Source: CAVWNR01 sp963756525
GTDB taxonomy: Bacteria > Actinomycetota > Actinomycetes > Mycobacteriales > Jatrophihabitantaceae
Direction of reading: 5' to 3'
Assembly (NCBI GenBank): GCA_963756525.1
Contig: CAVWNR010000006.1
Coordinates: 62,001-126,000 of the forward strand
DNA length: 64,000 nt
The position numbers and the translations under genes are program-made. A model generated the notes under the pieces. The model was not told the origin of the DNA and did not search any database. It was given only the letters and a program-made list of their open reading frames with translations. Positions 51,733 to 59,836 of the stretch are shown here, piece after piece (the stretch's first letter is position 1; every line of letters starts with the position of its first letter).

Positions 51733-52196
51733 GCACCCGGGCGAGGAGTCGCGTCGCCGACTCGGGGGGCAACGGCGTCGCGCGTCCGGACCCGGCCGCA
51801 TTGGCGTGGGTCGCGATGCGCAGCCTGGTCACCGAGCGCTACGACCGGCGCGCGGATGTGGCGGCCGAACTCGGCATGAGCTTCATCCGGGCGAAGGCAC
51901 TGCTGCGGCTGGCCCGGCAACCGATGACAATGCGCGACCTGGCCGCCGCGTTGTCGACGGACGCACCGTACGTCACGGTGGTCGTCGACGACCTGGAGCG
52001 TCGCGGTCTGGTCGCGCGCCGCACCGATCCCGACGACCGGCGCCGCAAGATCGTCGCCGCCACCGCCGCGGGACGGGCCGCGGCGCGCCGGGCCGAGCGC
52101 ATTCTCGGCGAGCCACCGCCCGCGCTTCGCCGGCTGCCACGGGAGGATCTGGAGGCGCTCGACCGCATCGTCCGGGCGATCGTCGACGAGCGGTAG
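51729..52196 (+). CDS. MarR-family transcriptional regulator
   Basis: The 155-aa protein has a winged helix around MTMRDLAAALSTDAPYVTVVV with wing DPDDRRRKIVAAT. GTG 51729 overlaps the exporter stop, so regulator follows pump, the reverse of the 42.3-kb pair. A terminator with a U tract follows 77 bp later. Likely repressor of the exporter promoter through the GTTGTA/TACAAC repeat. Confidence 0.87.
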   Translation: MSTRARSRVADSGGNGVARPDPAALAWVAMRSLVTERYDRRADVAAELGMSFIRAKALLRLARQPMTMRDLAAALSTDAPYVTVVVDDLERRGLVARRTDPDDRRRKIVAATAAGRAAARRAERILGEPPPALRRLPREDLEALDRIVRAIVDER

Positions 52197-52272
52197 ACGC
52201 ACGGCACGGCACCCCGCCCAGTAGCCGCCCAGCGGCGGCCGCGCGGGCGCGATAGTGGTTATTCTGGGAGCC

Positions 52273-52293
52273 AGGGCCCGATAGGTCCTTTTT
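52273..52293 (+). terminator. rho-independent terminator after the MFS-marR unit
   Basis: AGGGCC (52273-52278), loop cgata, GGTCCT (52284-52289) and a run of five T make a canonical intrinsic terminator for plus-strand transcription, the only one in the window with a clear T tract. Confidence 0.7.
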
Positions 52294-52354
52294 CAACGCA
52301 CCCGATCGACGCGGGAGGCAGGTCGAGTCGGCCGACGCCGACCCGGCACGACGC

Positions 52355-53563
52355 ATGCAGCCGACCAGCATCCTCGTCACCGCATCCGGACGGAACCGTC
52401 CGGGCATCCTCGGCGCGTTGCTCGCCGCGATGGCCGCCCACGACGTCGAGATCCTCGACCTCGAGCAGGTCGTCGTCCGCGACCGGCTGATGCTCGCCGC
52501 GCTGATCGACCTGCGCGGCGACACCGCCGCGCTGCGGAACTCAGTGACCCGGGCGGCCCAGGCGCTGGGCATGGACTGCGACGTCACGCTCGCCGACCGC
52601 GGCGGCGCGCGGCCCCGACGGGAATGGCCCGACCGCTGTCACGTCATCCTGCTCGGCCACCCGCTGCGTCCCGGCTCGATCAGCGACATTGCCGACCGCG
52701 TCGGCGAGGCCGGCGGCAGCATCGAGTCGATTACCCAGATCGCGACCGGTCCGGTGGGTGGTCTCGAGCTGATCGTCAACACCGCCGGCACAGCGGCGCT
52801 GTGCGCCGAACTGATCCGGGCCGCGCACGACACGGGGCTCGAGGTGGCCGTCCAGCCGGCCGGGTTACGCCGCAGGGCCAAGCGGATGGTCGTGCTCGAC
52901 CTGGACTCGACGGTGCTCGCCGACGACCCGATCAGCCTGCTGGCACACCGCGCCGGCAACGGCGCGCAGGACGGGGAGATCGCCGCGCGTGCCGTGGCCG
53001 GCAAGCTGGACGCCGGCGCGGCGCTGCGGGCCCGGGTGGCGCTGCTCGCCGGCCTTGCCGCCGCGGAGCTGGCCGCGGCACGTGATCAGCTGCGCCCCGC
53101 GCTCGGCGCCGCCCGCTTCGTGCGTGCCCTCCGGTGGCTCGGCTACCGAGTCGGCTCGGTCAGCGGCGGATGCACCGCGTTCACCGACCGGTTCGTCACC
53201 GAGCTGGGCCTGGACGCCGCCGTCGCCAACCATTTCGAGATCCGCGACGGCCGGCTCACCGGCGCGCTGATCGATCCGGTGATCGACCGGCAGGGGAAGG
53301 CCCGCGCGCTGCAGCGGCTGGCCGGCCAGTTCGGTGTGCCGTTGCCGCAGACGGTGGCGGTCGGCGAGGGCGCCGACGACATCGACCTGCTCAGCGCGGC
53401 CGGGCTCGGCATCGCCGTCAATGCCAAGGCCGCGCGGCAAAGCGAGGTCGAGGCGTCCCAACGGCTGCCGTACTTCGACTCGGTGCTCTTCGTCCTGGGC
53501 CTCTGCCGGACCGAGGCCGACCGGGCCGGCCTAGCCGATCAGTGCGAGGACACCACCCGCTGA
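52355..53563 (+). CDS. serB: phosphoserine phosphatase with two ACT domains
   Basis: The 402-aa enzyme dephosphorylates O-phosphoserine, the last step of serine synthesis. Two ACT regulatory domains fill residues ~1-170 (ILVTASGRNRPGILGALLAA; VILLGHPLRPGSISDIADRV), followed by a HAD phosphatase domain with motif I DLDSTVLADDP, motif II VSGGCTAF, Lys in RQGKARAL and motif IV GEGADDIDLLSAAGLGIA. Motif IV begins Gly-Glu rather than the common Gly-Asp. Length and layout match mycobacterial SerB2. Phosphoserine is also the substrate of CysM encoded 3 kb away. Confidence 0.92.
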   Translation: MQPTSILVTASGRNRPGILGALLAAMAAHDVEILDLEQVVVRDRLMLAALIDLRGDTAALRNSVTRAAQALGMDCDVTLADRGGARPRREWPDRCHVILLGHPLRPGSISDIADRVGEAGGSIESITQIATGPVGGLELIVNTAGTAALCAELIRAAHDTGLEVAVQPAGLRRRAKRMVVLDLDSTVLADDPISLLAHRAGNGAQDGEIAARAVAGKLDAGAALRARVALLAGLAAAELAAARDQLRPALGAARFVRALRWLGYRVGSVSGGCTAFTDRFVTELGLDAAVANHFEIRDGRLTGALIDPVIDRQGKARALQRLAGQFGVPLPQTVAVGEGADDIDLLSAAGLGIAVNAKAARQSEVEASQRLPYFDSVLFVLGLCRTEADRAGLADQCEDTTR

Positions 53564-53570
53564 TCGTGGC

Positions 53571-54848
53571 TCAGCGGGTGACGAGGCGCGTCGGGATCGC
53601 CGGCTCGCCGCGGGAGAGCTTCAACCCGTCCCAGGGCAGGCTCACCATCGCCGCACGCAGGTGCTCGCGGGACTCGTCCAGGCTCGGCCGGCCGTTCACC
53701 CGCTCGCCGGCCCGCAGCATCGGCCGTTGCAGCAGCCGATCACCGCCGCCGAGATCGGTGCTGTCGCCGGTCACGACGACCTCCTCGACGGCCGTGCCGG
53801 TCGGCTTGTAACTGCGATAGGACGTTTTCCGCCCGCCGTGGCTCTCCTTGTGCTCGGACCGCTTCGCGACCGGCCGGCCGTCGACCTCGACCAGCTTGTA
53901 GACCAGCCCGGCGGTCGGCGCGCCGGAGCCGGTGACGACCGCCGTGCCCGCCCCGTACGCGTCCACGGGGACGGCGGCGAGCGCGGCGATCGCGTACTCG
54001 TCGAGGTCGCCGCTCACGACGATCCTGGTGCCGGTTGCCCCGAGCGAGTCCAGCTGGGCGCGGGCCTGACGCGCCAAGACACGCAGATCACCGGAGTCGA
54101 TGCGAATCGCGCCGAGCGACGGCCCCGCCGCTTCGACCGCCCGCTGGATGCCGCGCGTGATGTCGTAGGTGTCCACGAGCAGCGTCGTTCCGGTACCCGC
54201 AGCGCTCACTTGCGCCTTGAACGCCGCCGCCTCGTCGTCGTGCAGCAGCGTGAATGCGTGCGCGGCGGTGCCCGACGTCGGGATGCCGAACTCGGCGCCG
54301 GCGGCGAGGTTGGACGTCGACGCGAACCCAGCGAGGTAGGCGGCTCGCGCCGCGGCGACGGCCGCCCGCTCGTGGGTGCGGCGGGAGCCCATCTCGACGA
54401 TCGGTCGCCCCTCGGCCGCGCTGACCATCCGGGCGGCCGCGGACGCGACCGCGGTGTCGTGGTTGAGGACCGACAGCGCCAGCGTCTCGAGGACGACGGC
54501 CTCGGCGAACGTGCCGCACACGGTGAGCATCGGCGAGTACGGGAAGTACAGCTCGCCCTCCGGATAGCCGTCGATGTCGCCGCGGAACCGATAGTCAGCG
54601 AGGAACGCCGCCGTGCGCTCGTCGATGACCCCGGCGCGCAGCAAGGACTGCGCGCTGTCGGCGTCGAGGGAGAACTCGGCGATCGCGTCGAGCAGCCGGC
54701 CGGTGCCGGCGACAACGCCGTAGCGGCGCCCGTCCGGCAGCCGCCGCCCGAACACTTCGAAGACGCAGTGCCGCTCGGCGGTGCCATCGCGCAGCGCCGA
54801 AGCGAGCATGGTGAACTCGTACTGGTCGGTGAGCAGGCCCGTAGTCAC
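53571..54848 (-). CDS. pncB: nicotinate phosphoribosyltransferase
   Basis: The 425-aa NAD-salvage enzyme converts nicotinate plus PRPP to nicotinate mononucleotide. Features are the opening TTGLLTDQYEFTMLASAL, EFGIPTSGTAAHAF, IRIDSGDLRVLARQ and GAGTAVVTGSGAP (phosphate-binding). GTG 54848 is chosen because GGAGG lies 8 nt upstream and the canonical N-terminus starts there. It is divergent from clpS, as Rv1330c is from Rv1331 in M. tuberculosis, and ends convergently 7 bp from serB. Confidence 0.92.
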   Translation of the reverse strand: MTTGLLTDQYEFTMLASALRDGTAERHCVFEVFGRRLPDGRRYGVVAGTGRLLDAIAEFSLDADSAQSLLRAGVIDERTAAFLADYRFRGDIDGYPEGELYFPYSPMLTVCGTFAEAVVLETLALSVLNHDTAVASAAARMVSAAEGRPIVEMGSRRTHERAAVAAARAAYLAGFASTSNLAAGAEFGIPTSGTAAHAFTLLHDDEAAAFKAQVSAAGTGTTLLVDTYDITRGIQRAVEAAGPSLGAIRIDSGDLRVLARQARAQLDSLGATGTRIVVSGDLDEYAIAALAAVPVDAYGAGTAVVTGSGAPTAGLVYKLVEVDGRPVAKRSEHKESHGGRKTSYRSYKPTGTAVEEVVVTGDSTDLGGGDRLLQRPMLRAGERVNGRPSLDESREHLRAAMVSLPWDGLKLSRGEPAIPTRLVTR

Positions 54849-54957
54849 GAGCCGGCCTCCGGCGTGAGCACACAACTGGAGCGGAGCGACGGAGGTCGGC
54901 GGGCTAGCACTGTCATGCGCTGATCGTGTCAGGTCCGCGGTGGGGCACCATGGGGCT

Positions 54958-55260
54958 ATGGCTGGCACGCTCACCCCGCAACGCGAGGAACAGCGACACG
55001 CCGACGTCGACGCCCGCCCCGAGGCCGATCACCCGTGGGTGACCATCGTCTGGGACGACCCGATCAATCTGATGAGCTACGTCACGCACGTGTTCATGAA
55101 GGTGTTCGGCTACTCCAAGCCGAAGGCGGAGAAGCTGATGCTCGACGTGCACCACCGCGGCCGCGCCGTCGTCTCGTCGGGCAGCCGCGAGCGGATGGAA
55201 CTCGACGTCACGACGCTGCAGGGCTATGGCCTGTGGGCCACCCTGCAACAGGACCAGTGA
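54958..55260 (+). CDS. clpS: ATP-dependent Clp protease adaptor
   Basis: The 100-aa adaptor delivers N-degron substrates to ClpC/ClpA. The core reads WVTIVWDDPINLMSYVTHVF and KAEKLMLDVHHRGRAVV, containing the conserved N-end-rule pocket residues (DDP-NLM, H). ATG 54958 has only a weak upstream GGGGC. It is coupled to the DUF2017 gene by a GTGA overlap. Confidence 0.92.
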   Translation: MAGTLTPQREEQRHADVDARPEADHPWVTIVWDDPINLMSYVTHVFMKVFGYSKPKAEKLMLDVHHRGRAVVSSGSRERMELDVTTLQGYGLWATLQQDQ

Positions 55261-55724
55261 GGGTCACCAGGCGGCGCGGACGGGTTAGGGTCAACCTCGC
55301 CGAGGCCGAGGTCGGCGTGCTCGCGGCGCTGTTCGACGACCTGGCGGTGGCGCTGGACACACTCGGCCCGGACGATCCGGTGCGGCAGCGCCTGTTCCCT
55401 GCCGGCCACCGCGACGACCCGGCCGCGGCAGCCGAGTTCCGCGAGCTGACCGAATCGGCCCTGCACCAGGGCAAGATCGAGCGAGTGGGCGCGTGTCGCG
55501 CCGAACTCCCATCCGGCGGCGGCAACCTCGAACTGGACCCGGAGTCGCTCGAGCGGTGGCTCACCGTCCTCAACGACCTGCGGCTGGCCCTGGGCACCCG
55601 GCTTGGCGTGACCGAGCAGGACGATCCGGACGTCGACCTGACCGACCCGGACTCGCAGACCCGTGCCGTCTACTACTGGCTCACCGCGATGCAGGACTCC
55701 ATGGTGACGGCTGCCCCGCGCTGA
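55257..55724 (+). CDS. DUF2017 protein
   Basis: The 155-aa conserved actinobacterial protein is always found just after clpS. Helical segments (EVGVLAALFDDLAVALDTL, ERWLTVLNDLRLALGTRLGV, AVYYWLTAMQDSMV) and a DDPVRQRLFPAGHRDD stretch match DUF2017. GTG 55257 overlaps the clpS stop. Function unknown; context suggests a link to Clp adaptors or to the following cysteine genes. Confidence 0.82.
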   Translation: MRVTRRRGRVRVNLAEAEVGVLAALFDDLAVALDTLGPDDPVRQRLFPAGHRDDPAAAAEFRELTESALHQGKIERVGACRAELPSGGGNLELDPESLERWLTVLNDLRLALGTRLGVTEQDDPDVDLTDPDSQTRAVYYWLTAMQDSMVTAAPR

Positions 55725-55767
55725 GTCCGCGGCACGTGCACGCGCGCCGGTCGGTAGCCTGGCTGGC

Positions 55768-56184
55768 GTGCTGAGGATCGACCGGACTACCCACGAGGCG
55801 ATCGTCAAGCACGCCCGCCGCGACCATCCCGACGAGGCGTGCGGCGTGGTCGCCGGCGCGGAGGGCAGCGACCGGGCGACCAGGTTCGTCGAGATGACCA
55901 ACGCCGAGCGCTCCCCGACGTTCTACCGCTTCGACTCCGGCGAGCAGCTGCAGGTCTGGCGGGAGATGGACGAGCGCGGTGAGCAACCCGTGATCATCTA
56001 CCACTCGCACACCGCGACCGAGGCCTACCCGTCGCGGACCGATGTCTCCTACGCCTGCGAGCCGGACGCGCACTACGTGCTGGTCTCCACGCGCGAGGAG
56101 GAGGCAACGGAGTTCCGCTCGTTCCGTATCGTCGGCGGCGAAGTGCGCGAGGAGCCCGTCGAGGTGGTCGACTCGTATGACTGA
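55768..56184 (+). CDS. mec: JAMM/MPN+ metallopeptidase, CysO-cysteine-releasing
   Basis: The 138-aa zinc peptidase removes cysteine from the C-terminus of the CysO carrier (Rv1334/Mec+). The JAMM motif is complete: Glu early in the domain and HSHTATEAYPSRTD (H-x-H-x(n)-S-x-x-D). GTG 55768. It sits two genes upstream of cysO and cysM and overlaps a 23-codon ORF. Confidence 0.9.
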   Translation: MLRIDRTTHEAIVKHARRDHPDEACGVVAGAEGSDRATRFVEMTNAERSPTFYRFDSGEQLQVWREMDERGEQPVIIYHSHTATEAYPSRTDVSYACEPDAHYVLVSTREEEATEFRSFRIVGGEVREEPVEVVDSYD

Positions 56185-56248
56185 CACGCTCATCGAACGG
56201 GTGCTGCTCGGCCACACCCGCGCCGACGTCGAGTACGACTGTCGCTGA
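56177..56248 (+). CDS. 23-codon small ORF between mec and cysO
   Basis: ATG 56177 overlaps the mec stop by 8 nt, and the frame ends at TGA 56246-56248 just after a Cys codon (peptide ends VEYDCR). With cysteine synthesis genes downstream, a Cys codon next to the stop is what one would expect of a cysteine-sensing leader peptide, but there is only one Cys. It has no independent ribosome-binding site. Confidence 0.3.
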   Translation: MTDTLIERVLLGHTRADVEYDCR

Positions 56249-56325
56249 CCCTGCCATCACACGGAAGTCCGCCGCCGCCGTTCACGTTGCAGTCAGCACA
56301 CCTTCACGACAGGAGCGACCACTTC

Positions 56326-56601
56326 ATGGCCATCGAGGTCAAGATCCCCACCATCCTCCGCACCTACACCGGCGGCGCGAAGTCCGTCGAAGGCAAGGGC
56401 GACACGCTCTCCGCCCTCTTCGACGACCTGGACGCCAACCATCCCGGCCTGAAAGGCCGCCTGGTCACCGAGGACGGCGAGCTGCACCGGTTCGTCAATG
56501 TCTATGTCAACGACGAGGACGTGCGTTTCACCGGGTCGCTCGACACCGCGCTCTCTGACGGCGACGCGGTGACCATCCTCCCCGCGGTCGCCGGCGGATG
56601 A
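56326..56601 (+). CDS. cysO: sulfur carrier protein CysO (MoaD/ThiS family)
   Basis: The 91-aa ubiquitin-like carrier ends in Gly-Gly (ILPAVAGG), where thiocarboxylate forms. Other features are IPTILRTYTGGAKSVEG and VYVNDEDVRF. It delivers sulfide to CysM, and Mec then frees cysteine. ATG 56326 has AGGAG 12 nt upstream. Its stop overlaps the cysM start as ATGA. Confidence 0.92.
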   Translation: MAIEVKIPTILRTYTGGAKSVEGKGDTLSALFDDLDANHPGLKGRLVTEDGELHRFVNVYVNDEDVRFTGSLDTALSDGDAVTILPAVAGG

Positions 56602-57557
56602 GGTACGCCTGCCTGCTGGAGGCGCTGGGCGACACGCCACTGGTCGGGCTGCCGCACCTGTCGCCGCGGTGGGACGGATCACCGCCGGTGCGGCTATGGG
56701 CCAAGCTGGAGGATCGCAACCCGACCGGGTCGATCAAGGACCGGGCCGCGTTGTACATGATCAACACGGCCGAGGCGGACGGCACCCTGCACCCCGGCTG
56801 CACGATCCTGGAGCCGACGTCCGGCAACACCGGCATCTCGCTGGCCATGGCGGCGAAGCTCAAAGGCTACGGCCTGGTCTGCGTCATGCCTGAGAACACG
56901 TCGGTCGAGCGGCGCCAGCTGCTGGAGATGTTCGGCGCGCGGATCATCTACTCGCCGGCTGCCGGCGGGTCGAACCAGGCGGTAGCGACCGCCAAGCAGC
57001 TGGCAGCCGAGAACCCGGACTGGGTGATGCTCTACCAGTACGGCAACCCGGCCAACGCCCAGGCGCACTACGAGACCACCGGCCCGGAGATCCTGCGCGA
57101 CCTGCCGGAGATCACCCATCTGGTGGCCGGCCTGGGCACCACCGGCACGCTGATGGGGACCGGCCGGTACCTGCGCGAGAAGGTGCCGGACGTGCAGATC
57201 GTCGCCGCCGAACCGCGCTACGGCGAGCTGGTCTACGGGCTGCGCAATATCGACGAAGGGTTCGTGCCGGAGCTCTACGACGACGAGGTGTTGACGTCGC
57301 GGTTCTCGGTCACGTCGTATGACGCGCTGCGCCGGACGCGGGATCTCATCGAGCACGAGGGCATCTTCGCCGGGATCTCGTCGGGCGCGATCCTGCATGC
57401 CGCGCTGTCGATCGCCGACCGCGCCGCCGCGGCGGGGGAGCCCGCCGAGATCGCGTTCATCGTGGCCGACGGCGGCTGGAAGTACCTCTCGACGGGCGCG
57501 TACGAGGGCTCACTGCAGCACGCCGCCGAGCGGCTCGAGGGTCAGCTCTGGGCGTAG
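56598..57557 (+). CDS. cysM: O-phosphoserine-dependent cysteine synthase
   Basis: The 319-aa PLP enzyme joins O-phosphoserine with CysO thiocarboxylate. PLP-Lys lies in DRNPTGSIKDRAALYMI, the substrate loop in LEPTSGNTGISLAM, and the cofactor phosphate loop in GLGTTGTLMGTG; SSGAILHAAL lies near the end. ATG 56598 overlaps the cysO stop. A 25-bp perfect inverted repeat follows 30 bp after its stop. Confidence 0.92.
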   Translation: MRYACLLEALGDTPLVGLPHLSPRWDGSPPVRLWAKLEDRNPTGSIKDRAALYMINTAEADGTLHPGCTILEPTSGNTGISLAMAAKLKGYGLVCVMPENTSVERRQLLEMFGARIIYSPAAGGSNQAVATAKQLAAENPDWVMLYQYGNPANAQAHYETTGPEILRDLPEITHLVAGLGTTGTLMGTGRYLREKVPDVQIVAAEPRYGELVYGLRNIDEGFVPELYDDEVLTSRFSVTSYDALRRTRDLIEHEGIFAGISSGAILHAALSIADRAAAAGEPAEIAFIVADGGWKYLSTGAYEGSLQHAAERLEGQLWA

Positions 57558-57586
57558 GGCCCGCGCCGCGGAACAGCCCCCGGGCG

Positions 57587-57639
57587 CTGTTGATGTTGGA
57601 GTAGTGGTCGAATATCGACCACTACTCCAACATCAACAG
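57587..57639. repeat. perfect 25-bp inverted repeat (53-nt palindrome) downstream of cysM
   Basis: Arms 57587-57611 and 57615-57639 are exact complements with a 3-nt loop (ata). The sequence is much less GC-rich than its surroundings and lies between the cysM stop and the oxidoreductase start. It may end cysM transcription, but its length and composition also suit a mobile palindromic repeat unit. Confidence 0.85.
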
Positions 57640-57662
57640 CCGGGTGGGGGGACGATGGTGGC

Positions 57663-59207
57663 GTGAAGGCTCGGCCGGTGGGCGTCCGCGCCAGGTGCGC
57701 CGTGGGTGCCGTGGTCGGGCTGCTCGCCGCCGGCGGCGCGGTGGGCGTGGGCGAGCTGGTCGCGGCGCTGGTCCGCCCGGCCGCCTCGCCGGTGATCGCG
57801 GTCGGCAACCGGTTCGTGCTGCTGACCCCGGAGCCGGTCAAGCAGTGGGCGATCCGCAACTTCGGCACGCACGACAAGGACGTGCTGCTGGCCGGCATCT
57901 ACGTCGTCATCGCGCTGTTTGCGGTGGTGGTCGGCATCCTCGCCGTGCACCGGCTCTGGCTGGGCGTCGTCGGCACGGCGGTCTTCGGCGCGGTCGGCGT
58001 CTGGTCGGCGCTCACCGTCCCTGCCCGGCAGGCCGGCGACGCGGTGCCGTCCGTGCTGGCGGCGCTGGCGGGCGCAGTGATCCTGCGCGAGCTGGTGCGT
58101 GCGGCGAGCGAGCCCGAGTCGGCCCAGCTGGATGCGTCCCGGCGGCAGTTTTTGCAGGGCAGCGTCGCCACGGCGGGCCTGGCGCTGGCGGCGGGCTTCG
58201 GCGGACGCTACCTGCAGCGGCACCGCTTCTCCGCAGCGACGGCCCGGGCTGCGGTGGTGCTGCCGCCTGCCGCGCAGCCCGCGCCGCCGCTGCCCAACGG
58301 CGCCGACCTCGGCCGCAGCGCAGTGCCCTTCGACACCCCGAACGCGGCGTTCTACCGGGTCGACACCGCGCTCTCGATCCCGCAGGTCAACCCCACGACG
58401 TGGCGGCTGCGGGTGCACGGCATGGTCGAGCACGAGCTGAACCTGAGTTATCCCGAGCTGCTGGCCCGCCCGCTCGTCGAGCGTTGGATCACCCTGTGCT
58501 GCGTGTCCAACCCGGTCGGCGGTCCGCTGATCAGCACCAGCCGCTTCCTCGGCGTGCGGCTGGCCGACCTGCTCCGCGAGGCCGGGCTGCGCCCGGGCGC
58601 GGAGCAACTGCTCGCGACCTCCGTGGACGGGATGACGATCGGCGCGCCGGCGGCCGTGGTCATGGACGGCCGCGACGCGCTGCTCGCCGTCGGCATGAAC
58701 GGCGAGCCGCTGACCGTCGAGCACGGCTTCCCGGTGCGGATGATCGTGCCCGGCCTGTACGGCTACGTCTCGGCGTGCAAGTGGATCGTCGACCTGCGCG
58801 CCACCAGCTACGCCGACGCGGCCTACTGGGTCGGCCAGGGCTGGACCAGCGACGGGCGGGTCGTGCTCGCCTCGCGGATCGACACGCCGACGCCGTCGCG
58901 TCCGATCATGGCCGGAACGACCGTGCCGATCGCCGGGGTCGCCTGGGACCAGCACGTCGGCGTCTCCAAGGTGGAGGTGCAGGTGGACGGCGGCGCGTGG
59001 CAGCCCGCTCGCCTGGCGCCCGTGCCGTCCGCCGACACCTGGCGGCAGTGGGTGCTGCCGTGGACCGTGACCTCGCCCGGCCAGCACACGCTGCGCGTTC
59101 GGGCCACCGACGCCCACGGACGGGTGCAGGACACCCGGCCACACGATCCCTACCCCGGCGCGGCGACCGGCCTGCACACGGTGACCGTGCACGCCCGGGC
59201 GGCATGA
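57663..59207 (+). CDS. membrane-anchored molybdopterin oxidoreductase (sulfite-oxidase-like)
   Basis: The 514-aa protein begins with about four hydrophobic helices (residues ~10-140), then an internal twin-arginine-like SRRQFLQGSVATAGLALAAG, a molybdopterin domain (~210-400) with the likely Mo-ligand Cys in WITLCCVSNPVGG, and a C-terminal Mo-co dimerisation domain (PIAGVAWDQHVGVSKVEV). It resembles membrane-linked YedY/sulfite-oxidase enzymes of actinobacteria. The substrate is unknown. It interrupts the otherwise conserved cysM-rhomboid order. GTG 57663. Confidence 0.87.
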   Translation: MKARPVGVRARCAVGAVVGLLAAGGAVGVGELVAALVRPAASPVIAVGNRFVLLTPEPVKQWAIRNFGTHDKDVLLAGIYVVIALFAVVVGILAVHRLWLGVVGTAVFGAVGVWSALTVPARQAGDAVPSVLAALAGAVILRELVRAASEPESAQLDASRRQFLQGSVATAGLALAAGFGGRYLQRHRFSAATARAAVVLPPAAQPAPPLPNGADLGRSAVPFDTPNAAFYRVDTALSIPQVNPTTWRLRVHGMVEHELNLSYPELLARPLVERWITLCCVSNPVGGPLISTSRFLGVRLADLLREAGLRPGAEQLLATSVDGMTIGAPAAVVMDGRDALLAVGMNGEPLTVEHGFPVRMIVPGLYGYVSACKWIVDLRATSYADAAYWVGQGWTSDGRVVLASRIDTPTPSRPIMAGTTVPIAGVAWDQHVGVSKVEVQVDGGAWQPARLAPVPSADTWRQWVLPWTVTSPGQHTLRVRATDAHGRVQDTRPHDPYPGAATGLHTVTVHARAA

Positions 59208-59223
59208 GATTTACGCTGGAACG

Positions 59224-59832
59224 GTGAGCGAGCCGGTACCGGCCAAGCGGCGGGCGATCAGCTGGGCCCGGGCCCTGCTGGTGATGGGCGTGTTCGTCGC
59301 GGTGCTCTACGCGGTGGAGCTGATCGACATGCTCAGCAACCACCGGCTCGACCAGCACGGACTCCAGCCGCGAGTCGTCTCCGGCCTGGTCGGCGTGGCC
59401 ACCGCGCCGTTCCTGCACCACTCGTGGTGGCAGCTGGTGTCGATCACCGGCCCGTTCGTGCTGCTGGGCTGGGCGGTGCTCCTGTCCGGCTGGCGCACCT
59501 GGCTGATCGTCAGCGGGCTGGTCATGCTCCTCGGCGGACTCGCCGCGTGGCTCGTGGCCCCGTCCGGGGTGATCGTGGGCGTCGACGGGCTGGTCTTCGG
59601 GTGGCTCGGCTACCTGCTCGCCCGAGCGGTGTTCGCCCGGCGCGTCCTGTGGATCCTCGCCGCGGTGGCCGCCGCGTTCTTCTTCAGCGGGCTCTTCTCC
59701 GGGCTGCTGCCGACCATCGGCTCGCACAGCACGTGGCAGAGCAACGTCTGCGGCTTCGGGGCCGGTGTGCTGACGGGCTGGTTGCTGCACCGCCGGGCTG
59801 CACGGCGACGCGCGGCCGCGCCCGTATCCTGA
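59224..59832 (+). CDS. rhomboid-family membrane protein lacking catalytic Ser and His
   Basis: The 202-aa protein has six helices in the position and with the shape of Rv1337-type rhomboids (WARALLVMGVFVAVLYAVELI; PFLHHSWWQLVSITGPFVLLG). Where active rhomboids have G-x-S-G, this one reads VGVDGLVFGWLGYLL, and where the catalytic His is expected (typically WQGHL) it reads TWQSNVCGFGAG. Both dyad residues are therefore replaced, implying a pseudo-protease. GTG 59224. Confidence 0.82.
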   Translation: MSEPVPAKRRAISWARALLVMGVFVAVLYAVELIDMLSNHRLDQHGLQPRVVSGLVGVATAPFLHHSWWQLVSITGPFVLLGWAVLLSGWRTWLIVSGLVMLLGGLAAWLVAPSGVIVGVDGLVFGWLGYLLARAVFARRVLWILAAVAAAFFFSGLFSGLLPTIGSHSTWQSNVCGFGAGVLTGWLLHRRAARRRAAAPVS

Positions 59833-59836
59833 CCGG

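Noticed and set aside
57644..59227. 527-aa plus-strand frame overlapping the molybdopterin oxidoreductase
   Set aside because: The overlapping frame at 57663 has clear helices and a Mo-domain; this one is Arg/Gly-rich noise.
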